Below, piece after piece: positions 16,591 through 24,768 of a stretch of 42,182 nt of DNA; within the stretch, counting starts at the first letter, position 1; each line of letters starts with the position of its first letter. This DNA is from Acidobacteriota bacterium (lineage in GTDB: Bacteria > Acidobacteriota > Vicinamibacteria > Vicinamibacterales > UBA8438), in assembly GCA_015659035.1 (NCBI GenBank), contig DQNS01000053.1, positions 1 to 42,182 of the forward strand, given 5' to 3'. A program made the position numbers and the translations under genes. The notes below the pieces were generated by a model. The model had not been told where the DNA came from. It searched no databases and was given only the letters and a program-made list of their open reading frames with translations.

Positions 16591-17778
16591 ATGCAGATAC
16601 GCACAGCAGTCCTGCACAGGCTGCTTTCGCTTTTCGCGCGCGGCGCCAGTCGGGCGATTCTCGGGTTCGCCATGGTCGGTGCGATGCCAGTGGCTGGGTT
16701 CGCGCAGGGTGACGATGCGGAACCCCGGCCGTGGTACGAACGGATCGAGTTCGGCGGCGATTTTCGTTCTCGCTATGAGGGGTTCTATCAGGATGGCCGG
16801 ACGACGCGGCACCGGAACCGGTTTCGCCTCCGGCTCCGGATCGACAGCGACATCAACGATGACACGCATCTGCAGATCCAGATCGCCAGCGGCGACCCGG
16901 GGACACCGGTGTCCACCAACCAGACGTTCTCCAGTTTCTTCCGCCCCAAGCCGTTCAACCTCGACCGGGTCAACATCGCCTACAACCCCGGTGGCGCGCG
17001 GGCGCTGACGCTCGGGATCGGGAAGTTCGGGTTCCCGATCACCCGCACCCAGATGACCTGGGATGACGACCTCAACGTCGAGGGCGGCTACGAGCAGGTG
17101 GCCTGGAGCCCGACCGAGAGGGTCGGGGTGAAGCTGGTGGCGTTGCAGACGGTGGTCAACGAGGTGAGTAGCGACCAGGACTCGTACATGCTCGCCGGCT
17201 ACGGCGAGGTCAGCGTGGCATTCGGTAGCCACACGCTCCAGGTCTCGGTGGCCGACTACGGGTTCGGCAACGTCGACCAGGTGGCCGTCGGGCGCGCCAC
17301 AGGGCCGCTCAGAAGCCTTCTCACCAACCAGGTCGAGCGGGACGCCGCCGGCGCCATCACCGGGCTCGTGTCCGACGTCAACATGGTCGACGTCATCGCC
17401 CAGGCCGAGCTCGACACCGGGCGCGAGGGGTACCCGTTCCGCGTGCTGGCCGACGTCGTGCGCAACATCCGGGCGGCGTCGAACCTCGACACAGGCATCT
17501 GGTTCGAGGCGGAGTATGGCGGGTCACGCCGGCCGCGCAGCTACACCCTGGGGTACACCTACGGGTGGATCGAACAGGACGCCGTTCTGTCCCCGTTCAT
17601 GTTCAGCGACATCCCTGGCACCAACCTGCAGCTGCACATGATCACCGTGGCCTATGTGCCGCTGCCGAACCTGACCCTCGACCTGACAGTGCACATCACC
17701 AAACAGCTCGAGGTGCCGGTGGGGACCCCCAACAGCTACCTGATCCGACCGCACGTGGCCGTCATCGTCCGGTTCTAG
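16591..17778 (+). CDS. Outer-membrane beta-barrel protein (putative porin family)
   Basis: 395 residues. A signal peptide (AILGFAMVGAMPVAGFAQ) is followed by alternating aromatic/polar beta strands (FGGDFRSRYEGFY, NRFRLRLRIDSDI, ALTLGIGKFGFPI, YTLGYTYGWIEQDAV, LHMITVAYVPLPNLTLDLTV) and a C-terminal phenylalanine (VIVRF), the usual barrel-assembly signal. This fits the Porin_5-like 'putative porin' family that makes outer-membrane diffusion channels. An in-frame GTG/ATG upstream is less suitable because the ATG at 16591 gives a normal signal peptide. The stop codon sits in the palindrome CTAGATCTAG, which also holds the stop of the convergent rdgB gene 2 bp away. Substrate unknown. Confidence 0.85.
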   Translation: MQIRTAVLHRLLSLFARGASRAILGFAMVGAMPVAGFAQGDDAEPRPWYERIEFGGDFRSRYEGFYQDGRTTRHRNRFRLRLRIDSDINDDTHLQIQIASGDPGTPVSTNQTFSSFFRPKPFNLDRVNIAYNPGGARALTLGIGKFGFPITRTQMTWDDDLNVEGGYEQVAWSPTERVGVKLVALQTVVNEVSSDQDSYMLAGYGEVSVAFGSHTLQVSVADYGFGNVDQVAVGRATGPLRSLLTNQVERDAAGAITGLVSDVNMVDVIAQAELDTGREGYPFRVLADVVRNIRAASNLDTGIWFEAEYGGSRRPRSYTLGYTYGWIEQDAVLSPFMFSDIPGTNLQLHMITVAYVPLPNLTLDLTVHITKQLEVPVGTPNSYLIRPHVAVIVRF

Positions 17779-17780
17779 AT

Positions 17781-18422
17781 CTAGAGCGCCCAAGTAGGGC
17801 TGCCAGGGCCACTTCCGTCGAGCCACTTCCCAAAATAGGCACCGAGCGCGCGAAACGCCTGCCCGCGGTGACTCACGGCCGCTTTCTCTTCGGCCGTGAC
17901 CTCCGCCAGCGTGCGGCCATAGGCCGGGTAGTAGAAGATCGGGTCGTAGCCGAAACCGCCGTTCCCGCGTGGCGGCAACCGCACGCGGCCTTCGACGATA
18001 CCGGTCGTTTCCCAGACGATTCCATCCGTTCGGACTGCTAGTGTCAGCGCGCAGACGAACCGCGCCGTGCTCGAGTCTGTCCCGCGCTCGGCGAGCATCT
18101 CTTGAATCGTGGCGAACTTCTCCGCGTAGGACTCGCCGTTGAACCGCGCCGAGTGCACCCCGGGCTCGCCGTCCAACGCATCGATTTCGAGACCGGAATC
18201 CTCCGCGACCGTGAGCTCGCCGGTGGCGCCGGCGTAGTAGCGCGCCTTGAGCCGCGCGTTCTCGGCGAACGTCGACCCGGTTTCCTCCGGCTCCGGACCT
18301 GGGGAATGGTCGGCGAGCGTCACGAGCGTGACCGGCACCGCGCCGAGGATGCCGCGGATCTCGTCGAGCTTGCCGGGGTTCGTGGTGGCGATCAGCAGAC
18401 GGGCCGGCAGGGGGACGGTCAC
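17781..18422 (-). CDS. rdgB: dITP/XTP pyrophosphatase (RdgB/HAM1)
   Basis: 213-residue cytoplasmic house-cleaning enzyme that hydrolyses non-canonical purine triphosphates (dITP, XTP) to monophosphates, keeping them out of DNA and RNA. Family motifs are all present: the N-terminal [18 protein letters not shown], the metal-binding [35 protein letters not shown] and [20 protein letters not shown], and the C-terminal [10 protein letters not shown]. Length is usual for the family. The GTG start overlaps the rph stop by 4 nt (GTGA), so it is the distal gene of the amidase-GerMN-rph-rdgB operon. Confidence 0.97.
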   Translation of the reverse strand: MTVPLPARLLIATTNPGKLDEIRGILGAVPVTLVTLADHSPGPEPEETGSTFAENARLKARYYAGATGELTVAEDSGLEIDALDGEPGVHSARFNGESYAEKFATIQEMLAERGTDSSTARFVCALTLAVRTDGIVWETTGIVEGRVRLPPRGNGGFGYDPIFYYPAYGRTLAEVTAEEKAAVSHRGQAFRALGAYFGKWLDGSGPGSPTWAL

Positions 18423-19156
18423 GAGAGAAAATCGGCCACCAGCTCGCGTTGCAGCGTGACCAGATGACCGATGCCGGTCTCGGCCAGCGCCAGCAGCGCA
18501 TCGTGCGAGGTGCGCGAGAACGGTGCCCCTTCGGCGGTGCCCTGGACCTCGATGAAGCGGCCGTCCCCGGTCATCACGACGTTCATATCGACCTCGGCCT
18601 TCGAGTCCTCGTCGTAGGCGAGGTCGAGCAGGGGGGTGCCGTTGACGATGCCCACGCTGGTGGCCGCGACATGGTCGGCGATCGGAATCCGCTTGAGGAC
18701 GCCGCGCTCCTTCAGATGCTGGAGCGCGAAGACGAGCGCCACGAACGCGCCGCTGATCGAGGCGGTGCGTGTCCCGCCGTCGGCCTGGATCACGTCACAG
18801 TCAATCCAGATGGTTCGCTCGCCCAGCGCCTCGAGCTGCGTGACCGCGCGGAGCGACCGGCCGATCAGCCGCTGGATCTCCTGCGTGCGTCCACCCAGCT
18901 TGCCTCGGCTGGCCTCGCGAACGGTTCGGGTGGAGGTCGCGCGGGGCAGCATGCCGTACTCGGCGGTCACCCATCCCTTCCCGGTGCCGCGGAGAAAGGA
19001 CGGCACCTTGTCGTCGACACTCGCCGTGCAGATGACGCGTGTCCGCCCCGCCTCGATCAGCACCGACCCCTCGGCGTGCTCGAGATAGTGGGGCGTGAGT
19101 CGGGTCTCTCGGAGCTGGTCCGCCGAGCGTCCGTCGCTGCGTGTGTGCTCTGTCAT
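18419..19156 (-). CDS. rph: Ribonuclease PH
   Basis: 245-residue phosphorolytic 3'-5' exoribonuclease that trims tRNA 3' ends, normally a hexamer. The ATG at 19156 is chosen although the frame is open to 19237: it overlaps the GerMN stop (ATGA), and the extra residues would be low-complexity. Motifs typical of the family: [51 protein letters not shown], the phosphate/RNA-binding region [18 protein letters not shown] and [18 protein letters not shown]. The pairing with rdgB is a common conserved neighbourhood in bacteria. Confidence 0.97.
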   Translation of the reverse strand: MTEHTRSDGRSADQLRETRLTPHYLEHAEGSVLIEAGRTRVICTASVDDKVPSFLRGTGKGWVTAEYGMLPRATSTRTVREASRGKLGGRTQEIQRLIGRSLRAVTQLEALGERTIWIDCDVIQADGGTRTASISGAFVALVFALQHLKERGVLKRIPIADHVAATSVGIVNGTPLLDLAYDEDSKAEVDMNVVMTGDGRFIEVQGTAEGAPFSRTSHDALLALAETGIGHLVTLQRELVADFLS

Positions 19157-19782
19157 ATCGTCGGTGTGGGCGTCGCCTCGACCTCGAGTGTCGGCTCCGC
19201 CTCGGGTGTCGGCTCCGCGTTGGGGTCGGCGACCCACTGCATGTTCCTTTCGAGCGGGCTCTGGAGATCCACATGGCCCACCAGGGTGTCGACCTCACGG
19301 CCGTTAATCAGGATCTGGACGGCGTTGATCACCGGGAGATTGGTAGTCAGGGCGTTCACGATCGCGTACACCGTGAACAGCTCCTCGAGCGAGCCGCCCG
19401 AGTGACCGAGTGTGACCTCCTCGCTGAGGTCGACGATGGCATCGCCGCGCTCGGTCAGATACAGGGCAAGCAACTGCGTGCCGGGCGGAATCGGTGACAG
19501 CAAGTGGGCCGGTGGCTCGGCGAGCTGCGCCTCGAGAATGACCCGCGCCTGCGCGGCCGGTTCCGCCCGCTGCTCGAGCCGGCGCTCGAATTCGACCAGC
19601 TGCATCCCATCGTCGGAGATGTAGAAGAGCGTCGTCGCGACACGCGCGCCAGCCGTCGGTGTCCCGGTCGCAGCCGGGGGGGTGTCCGGCGGATACCAGC
19701 GGGGCAGCCCCACGAAGAGCACCCACGCGCCCAGGACGGCGGCCGCGCCCAGCGCCACGTAGAGCCAGTAGTCGCGCTTCAC
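19153..19782 (-). CDS. GerMN-domain membrane-anchored protein
   Basis: 209 residues: a short cytoplasmic start (MKRDYW), one membrane anchor ([20 protein letters not shown]) and then a GerMN domain ([20 protein letters not shown] to [13 protein letters not shown]). GerMN domains occur in spore-germination GerM but also in non-sporulating bacteria next to cell-wall amidases, so an envelope or peptidoglycan role with the upstream amidase is likely (inference). The C-terminus is a Pro/Thr/Glu-rich tail. The GTG start overlaps the amidase stop by 4 nt and the stop overlaps the rph ATG by 4 nt, giving a strictly coupled operon. Confidence 0.88.
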   Translation of the reverse strand: MKRDYWLYVALGAAAVLGAWVLFVGLPRWYPPDTPPAATGTPTAGARVATTLFYISDDGMQLVEFERRLEQRAEPAAQARVILEAQLAEPPAHLLSPIPPGTQLLALYLTERGDAIVDLSEEVTLGHSGGSLEELFTVYAIVNALTTNLPVINAVQILINGREVDTLVGHVDLQSPLERNMQWVADPNAEPTPEAEPTLEVEATPTPTI

Positions 19783-21434
19783 GGGTTTTGTCCCAGGTGT
19801 CCGTGGTGAAAGTCCTGCGTCGCACCGAACGCAGCGGGACTTTCACCACGGGCTGCTAGCGTGGCGTCCGGCCCGTCGGGCGGCGCGAACGCCGCCGGGC
19901 CAGCCGGTGGCACGCCGCGCGCGACCTCGTCCCGATATCGGATGATGCTGCGCAGCAAGCCGTTCACGATGGTGGTCTGAAACGTCGTCGCTGTCAGCTG
20001 CGCCTCCTGATCCGGGTTGGAGAGAAACCCCATCTCCACCAACACAGCCGGCATGTTGGCGCCGACCAGCACCCGGAACGGTGCCTGCTGGAGCCCGCGC
20101 GGGCTCATCGGGATCCGGAGGCTGAGCTCGTCGGCCACGGTCAGGGCCCAGCGGGCCGACTGGTCCACGTGGCGCAGCTGCGCCAGCTCCCACGGTACGA
20201 TGTCGAGGACCCGCGAGCCGCCGCCGACCACCGGCACTGGCTGGCCGGTGAACCCGGACGCCTCGCGCGCTTCCGCGTCGTACTCGGCGAGGCTCAGATA
20301 GAAGACCTCGGCGCCGGTGGCCGATTCGCGGACCGACGCGTTCGTGTGGAGGCTGATGAACAGATCCGCCCGGTTGTTGTTGGCGATGGCCGCCCGCTCG
20401 TCAAGTGCCACGGTGGTGTCGGTGGTTCGGGTCAGCACGACCCGGAGCCCCAGCTGACTCTCGATCAGATTCCGCAGCCGACGTGCGACGGCGAGCGTGA
20501 CCTCCTTCTCCAGGGTGCCGTTGGGTCCACGGGTGCCGGTATCGTCGCCGCCGTGACCAGGGTCGATCGCGATCGCGCGGATGGTTCGTGGTGGCGCAAG
20601 ATCGGACAATGTCGGCAGGTCGGGATCTGGAGCGGCGTCGGCCGGCGTCGGCACCCGTGGCGCGGGTGGCGGGACGACGCGGGTCGAGGTCGCCGGGGTC
20701 GGTTGCAGGTCGATGACCAGTTCGACACCGCCGCCAATCGCCGGCTCGCTCCGTGACGTATAGGCGCCGAACGCGTTGCCCAGGTCGACCGCCAGCGCGG
20801 GGCGCGTCGCGACATCGCGCAGACCCCGCACCAGGGTGTCCGGCGCGATGTCTGGGAGCACCAGGTCGAGGGCGTCGGCCGCGAATGTGATCACGAGGCG
20901 GCCGGTTTCCTGCTCGATGACGTGGTCTGCCGCCGGCGTGATCATGAGGCGCAGCCGCGACTGCGGGCCGATACGTTGATACCGGGCGACCACCTGGGGC
21001 ACGCGGATGTCGCCGATGACCACCAGACCCGAGCGGCGTCGCAGCTCGACGCTTTGGTCATGGACCAGCGCGAGCACCCGCCCGATGAAGTCGATCGGCA
21101 CATACCAGAAGCCAGAGCGCTGCACTGGTGGAGAGGGCAGCGACACGAGCGTACCGGCGACCGACACGAGACCCTGGTTCGCGGTCAGGACAATTACCTG
21201 CTCGCCACGCAGTAGCGTCAGGCGACCGGGCTGCTGGTTCTCGGGGACGGTGAGACCGAACGGTCCGGTCAGCTGCCGCAGGTCGACCATCCGGCGCCCG
21301 TCGAACGCCACAGTCGGCAGCAGTCGTCGGCCTTCCGAGGAGACCAGCGTGAGCGGTTCGTCGAGGGTCTGGCTCCCGCCGGGTTCCGTTGCGAGCAGCA
21401 ACAGACAGGCAGCGAGTGTCAGCCGGTGCGTCAT
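19779..21434 (-). CDS. amiC: N-acetylmuramoyl-L-alanine amidase (AMIN + Amidase_3) with element-derived C-terminus
   Basis: 551-residue exported peptidoglycan amidase. A signal peptide (LTLAACLLLLATEPGGS) is followed by a copper-amine-oxidase-like/AMIN beta region (residues about 30-270) and a zinc Amidase_3 domain. The latter starts with IAIDPGHGGDDTGTRGPNG (His ligand) and includes the Glu of ATLEKEVTL-type strands, DLFISLHTNAS (second His) and VLVEMGFLSNPDQE (catalytic Glu). The last 25 or so codons (LAARGESPAAFGATQDFHHG and onward) are encoded by the miniature element at 19801-19859, yet the stop still overlaps the GerMN start codon. The symbol is by function; the ortholog may simply be called an AmiA/B/C-type amidase. 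First gene of the four-gene operon. Confidence 0.93.
   Translation of the reverse strand: MTHRLTLAACLLLLATEPGGSQTLDEPLTLVSSEGRRLLPTVAFDGRRMVDLRQLTGPFGLTVPENQQPGRLTLLRGEQVIVLTANQGLVSVAGTLVSLPSPPVQRSGFWYVPIDFIGRVLALVHDQSVELRRRSGLVVIGDIRVPQVVARYQRIGPQSRLRLMITPAADHVIEQETGRLVITFAADALDLVLPDIAPDTLVRGLRDVATRPALAVDLGNAFGAYTSRSEPAIGGGVELVIDLQPTPATSTRVVPPPAPRVPTPADAAPDPDLPTLSDLAPPRTIRAIAIDPGHGGDDTGTRGPNGTLEKEVTLAVARRLRNLIESQLGLRVVLTRTTDTTVALDERAAIANNNRADLFISLHTNASVRESATGAEVFYLSLAEYDAEAREASGFTGQPVPVVGGGSRVLDIVPWELAQLRHVDQSARWALTVADELSLRIPMSPRGLQQAPFRVLVGANMPAVLVEMGFLSNPDQEAQLTATTFQTTIVNGLLRSIIRYRDEVARGVPPAGPAAFAPPDGPDATLAARGESPAAFGATQDFHHGHLGQNP
19801..19859. mobile_element. Family A miniature element, internally deleted short copy (A2)
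   Basis: Two arms of the family A terminal repeat (CCGTGGTGAAAGTCC at 19801 and GGGACTTTCACCACGG near 19836-19851, then GCTGCTAG) face each other with only about 20 bp between them, making a long hairpin. The right end keeps CTAG; the left end has diverged. It lies wholly inside the 3' end of the amidase coding sequence. Confidence 0.8.
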
Positions 21435-21471
21435 GGTGCCGATGGGGTGCAGGTGTCGGATACGAAGAGAG

Positions 21472-21532
21472 ATGCCAGCCGGGATGCAGCGTCGGTCGAA
21501 TGCAGCGGGACTGCCACCACGGACTGCTTAGG
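21472..21532. mobile_element. Family A miniature element, one-ended fragment (A4)
   Basis: On the minus strand the sequence starts AAGCAGTCCGTGGTGGCAGT and continues into the same internal sequence as A1 and A3 (GCTGCATTCGAC, then GACGCTGCATCCCGGCTG), but the second terminal repeat is absent. It lies about 40 bp upstream of the amidase start, so it may affect that operon's promoter. Confidence 0.7.
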
Positions 21533-21539
21533 CCTCGGG

Positions 21540-21679
21540 CGGAAATACGTGTGCCACTTCTGGGCGTCGAGGTGCCTGCCCGGCCAGGCGCGAGGAGCGC
21601 GCATCCCGGGAGCATGTAAGCGACGAGCAACGACGTGGTGCGGGATACATCGGCGACCGGAATGGCACACGTATTCCCC
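21540..21679. mobile_element. Second palindromic miniature element (family B)
   Basis: Terminal inverted repeats GGAAATACGTGTGCCACTTC (21541-21560) and, reverse-complemented from the right end, GGGGAATACGTGTGCCATTC. The terminal sequence is unrelated to family A. About 140 bp long with no coding capacity. It is flanked by family A copies on both sides (A4 and A3). Only one copy is in the window, so mobility is inferred from structure. Confidence 0.6.
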
Positions 21680-21742
21680 TCCCCCCCCGGGTCCTTACAG
21701 CATGATAGCGTACGCCACCCTGCCGGCCGGCTGTCGCACGGT

Positions 21743-21919
21743 CTGGCAGTCCGTGGTGAAGTCCCGCGTTGCACCGAGACCCGTCGTGAAAGAAGCCGCG
21801 TCTGGCCAGTACAAGGCGCGACGAGGAAGAATACCGGCAGTATGTGACCGAGGAGCAACGTGGGCAGGCGGGATGCAGCGCCTGTCGAATGTAGCGGGAC
21901 TGTCACCACGGGCTGCTAA
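21743..21919. mobile_element. Family A miniature element, full-length copy (A3)
   Basis: About 177 bp. The left end reads GGCAGTCCGTGGTGAAGTCC and the right end, reverse-complemented, TTAGCAGCCCGTGGTGACAG. Its interior matches element A1 in inverted orientation, for instance GTTGCACCGAGACC near the left arm and CGACAGGCGCTGCAT (on the minus strand) near the right arm. CTAG is not intact at either end, suggesting an older insertion than A1. Confidence 0.8.
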
Positions 21920-22047
21920 CTGGTTCGCAGCGCAAGAGAGTTATCAGGTGTGGTGTGTGTCCGAAACAATCCGTGTTCCACCCGACCGCGCCGCGGTAAG
22001 CGGGCCGGCGCCGAACCATCCGGTCAGACCTGGAGGCTGCTGAGTCG

Positions 22048-22227
22048 ATGACGCCGACCGATCCGTCACCGTCGCCCAATCCGTCACTGATCGTAGATCT
22101 CGCCGTGGCGTATCGTGGTGCGATGATGCTGTTCGCTGTGAACGAGCTCCATCCCCACCTCGACGCGTGTCAAGATGTCGTGGCCTCGCGGCTGCAGGTC
22201 CAGTTGGGGAGCAAACCAGGGCCTTGA
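22048..22227 (+). pseudogene. Possible remnant of a gene 5' end (59 codons)
   Basis: An ATG at 22048, with GGAGG 12 bp upstream, opens a 59-codon frame beginning MTPTDPSPSPNPSLIVDLAV and continuing AYRGAMMLFAVNELHPHLDA to a TGA at 22225. The helix-like DLAVAYRGAMMLFAVNEL faintly resembles the dimerisation region at the start of some O-methyltransferases. It could be a truncated gene stranded in the repeat-rich region, or chance. No downstream continuation was recognised in other frames. Confidence 0.3.
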
Positions 22228-22314
22228 GAGAAAAACAGAATAGCGTACCTGTCTGTTCGGGATCCCGGCGGACTTCACGCCTGTCGCATCACTGCTGAAC
22301 ACGGGAGAGACGAG

Positions 22315-23820
22315 ATGCCCACGCGCTACAGGGTTCTTACCTTTGTGATCACGCTGTTTTGGGCCGGCGGCGCCGGCGCCCAGGAACCGGTCGACCGCGA
22401 GATGGTGGAGCGGATCAAGGCTGAAGGCAGCGAGCGGTCGCGGGTCGGGGAGCTCTTCAACCATTTCACGAACGTCATCGGCGGTCGGCTCACTGCCTCG
22501 CCGGCGCATCGCGAGGCGGTGGAGTACGCGCGTGGCAGGCTCGAAGGTTGGGGGCTCGACAACGTTCATCTCGAGGCGTGGGAGTTCGGTCGCGGGTGGA
22601 CGCTGGAGCGGTTCTCTATTGAGATGCTCGAGCCGCGGTATCTGCCGATGATCGGTTATCCACATGGGTGGTCGGCGTCGACCGACGGCCGTCTGGTTGC
22701 GGAGCCCGTGCTCCTGGGGGACATGACACCGGAGACGCTCGGCGATCGCGCAGGGACGCTGAGCGGCGCGATCGTGCTGACCCGGCCGATCCAGGCCGAC
22801 TTCGTCCGCGAGGATCGTCCGGCGCCACGCGCCGACTACCGTCCGTCGTCGGCGCCGCCCCGCCCAACCGCCGAGGCGGAGACAGCGCGCGCTGCGCGCG
22901 CCCGGCTGCGCACGGCCCGGAATGAGCTGACGGCGATGCTGCGCCGCGAGGGCGCCGGGGTCCTGCTCGAGCCGAACATCGGCGAACACGGTACGTTGTT
23001 CGTCACCGGGCGCGACCAGGGCGAGGGGGCGCTGCCGTCGGTCGTGCTGTCGGCCGAGCACTACAACCTGGTCGCGCGGCTGATCGCGCAGGGGATTCCG
23101 GTGACGCTGGCGGTCGAGGTGCGGGCTCGCTTCAACGACGACGATCTGAACACCCACAACCTCATCGCCGAGATCGCCGGTACCGACCCTGAGATCGGCG
23201 ACGAGGTGGTGATGGTAGGCGCGCACCTCGATTCGTGGCACTCCGCGAGCGGGGCCACCGACAACGCCGACGGCTCATCGGTGGCGATGGAGGCGTTGCG
23301 CATTCTCGAGGCGCTGGGTGTGCGACCGCGGCGCACGATCCGGCTGGCGCTGTGGAGCGGCGAGGAGCAAGGGCTCCTCGGGTCACGCGAGTATGTCCGA
23401 CGGCATCTCGAGGGCGATGCCAATCAGGCCGAGCGCGACCGATTCTCGGTCTACTTCAACCTGGACAACGGCCTGGTGCCGATCTACGGCTTCTACCTGG
23501 AGGGTAACGAGGCGATGCGGCCGATCATGGACGCGTATCTGCGGCCGTTCCAGGACTACACCAGCATGTACAACACGCAGCAGGGGATCGGCGCCACCGA
23601 TCACCTGTCGTTCCTCCGGACGGGCGTGCCCGGGTACCAGGCGATCCACGACTACACCGACTACGACGTCCGCACCCACCACACCAACATGGACACCTTC
23701 GATCGGATCGACGGGGAGAGTCTCGTGCACGCGGCTGTCGTGATGGCGTCGATTCTCTACCACGCCGCCATGCGCGACGAGAAGATGCCGCGTGATCCGA
23801 CATGGAGGCCGGGCCGGTAG
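22315..23820 (+). CDS. Secreted M28-family zinc peptidase
   Basis: 501 residues. The signal peptide (VLTFVITLFWAGGAGA) ends at about residue 22, followed by a PA-like insertion and a C-terminal M28 zinc aminopeptidase/carboxypeptidase domain. Expected metal and catalytic residues are visible: H304 and D306 in GAHLDSWH, bridging D316 in GATDNADG, E350/E351 in WSGEEQGLLGS, D384 in FNLDNG and H430 in TDHLSF. All are present, so the enzyme should be active. It probably trims peptides outside the cytoplasm. A purine-rich GGGAGAGACGAG lies just before the ATG. It is divergent from the amidase operon across the element-rich 880 bp and ends 1 bp from the convergent aquaporin gene. Confidence 0.92.
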   Translation: MPTRYRVLTFVITLFWAGGAGAQEPVDREMVERIKAEGSERSRVGELFNHFTNVIGGRLTASPAHREAVEYARGRLEGWGLDNVHLEAWEFGRGWTLERFSIEMLEPRYLPMIGYPHGWSASTDGRLVAEPVLLGDMTPETLGDRAGTLSGAIVLTRPIQADFVREDRPAPRADYRPSSAPPRPTAEAETARAARARLRTARNELTAMLRREGAGVLLEPNIGEHGTLFVTGRDQGEGALPSVVLSAEHYNLVARLIAQGIPVTLAVEVRARFNDDDLNTHNLIAEIAGTDPEIGDEVVMVGAHLDSWHSASGATDNADGSSVAMEALRILEALGVRPRRTIRLALWSGEEQGLLGSREYVRRHLEGDANQAERDRFSVYFNLDNGLVPIYGFYLEGNEAMRPIMDAYLRPFQDYTSMYNTQQGIGATDHLSFLRTGVPGYQAIHDYTDYDVRTHHTNMDTFDRIDGESLVHAAVVMASILYHAAMRDEKMPRDPTWRPGR

Positions 23821-23821
23821 C

Positions 23822-24565
23822 CTAGGACACTAGCGCGAGCCACGCAGCGAGCGCGGCGCCGATGAGCGGGCCGACGACCGGGACCGCCGCATAGCCCCAG
23901 TCGCTGTCCCGTTTGCCGGCGATCGGCAAGACCGCGTGTGCGAGCCGCGGGCCCAGGTCGCGGGCCGGGTTGATCGCGTAGCCGGTGGTGCCGCCGAGCG
24001 AGAGACCGATGGCGAAGACAACGAGCCCGACCCGCACCGCGCCGATCGACCCCAGTCCTACGGGCACCGACGCCGCGGCTCCGGTCGCGGCCCACGCGAA
24101 CGAGGGGTCGCTGATCAACAGGACGGCGTAGACCAGCACGAAGGTGGCCACCGCCTCACACAAGAGGTTCAGCCCGAAGTGCCGGATGTTCGGGCTGGTG
24201 CTGAAGGTCGCCAGCTTGCCGTCGGCGTCCGCCGTCGCCTCGTAGTGTTTCATGTAGAACAGATAGACGACGACCGCCCCGACGTACGCGCCGACCATCT
24301 GCGCGGCAATGTAGCCGGGGACCTGGTCCCAGGCGAACCGGCCGGCCAGCGCGACGCCGAGGGTGACGGCCGGGTTGATGTGTGCGCCGCTCGTCTCGCC
24401 CACACACAGCACGGCCGTGTAGACCGCGAATCCCCAGCCGGCGCAGATGACGATCCAGCCGGCGCCGTGTCCCTTGGTGCGGTCGAGCACCACGTTGGCC
24501 ACCACACCGTTGCCCAGGAGTATCAGGATGGCGGTGCCCAGCAGCTCCGCGAGATAGACGTTCAT
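23822..24565 (-). CDS. glpF: Aquaglyceroporin (MIP family, glycerol facilitator type)
   Basis: Integral inner-membrane channel of about 247 residues with six membrane segments and both NPA boxes: GAHINPAVTLGVAL in the first half and GYAINPARDLGPRL in the second. The Asp right after the second NPAR is the mark of glycerol facilitators rather than pure water channels, so glycerol or small polyols are the likely substrates. The start is the ATG at 24565 (MNVYLAELLGTAILILLGNG); a frame open to 24625 would add a basic non-family extension. No glycerol kinase or other glp gene is adjacent. Confidence 0.92.
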   Translation of the reverse strand: MNVYLAELLGTAILILLGNGVVANVVLDRTKGHGAGWIVICAGWGFAVYTAVLCVGETSGAHINPAVTLGVALAGRFAWDQVPGYIAAQMVGAYVGAVVVYLFYMKHYEATADADGKLATFSTSPNIRHFGLNLLCEAVATFVLVYAVLLISDPSFAWAATGAAASVPVGLGSIGAVRVGLVVFAIGLSLGGTTGYAINPARDLGPRLAHAVLPIAGKRDSDWGYAAVPVVGPLIGAALAAWLALVS

Positions 24566-24768
24566 CGTGTTCCTCGCCGACGGGGCTTCACGGGGGAGGC
24601 GCACCGGGCGCCGTGGCGGTCTCATTATAGGTGGCCGTCAGGACATGCAGGCGGTCCATCAAATTCTTGCTCGCATCCGATCAGGCGACGTAACCTGTTG
24701 GCCTCCGCGGGGATTCGGCGGGTAGGGCAGTTCGGCTGTGGAACCCGTCCTCGCGGCAGGAGACGGAT

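Noticed and set aside
16399-17232. 278-codon upstream extension of the second DUF1592 gene
   Set aside because: It lies antisense to the porin gene and precedes an ATG with a good ribosome-binding site and signal peptide, so it is non-coding.
22084-23241. 385-codon minus-strand frame opposite the M28 peptidase
   Set aside because: No domain is visible and the opposite strand carries all zinc ligands of an M28 enzyme.
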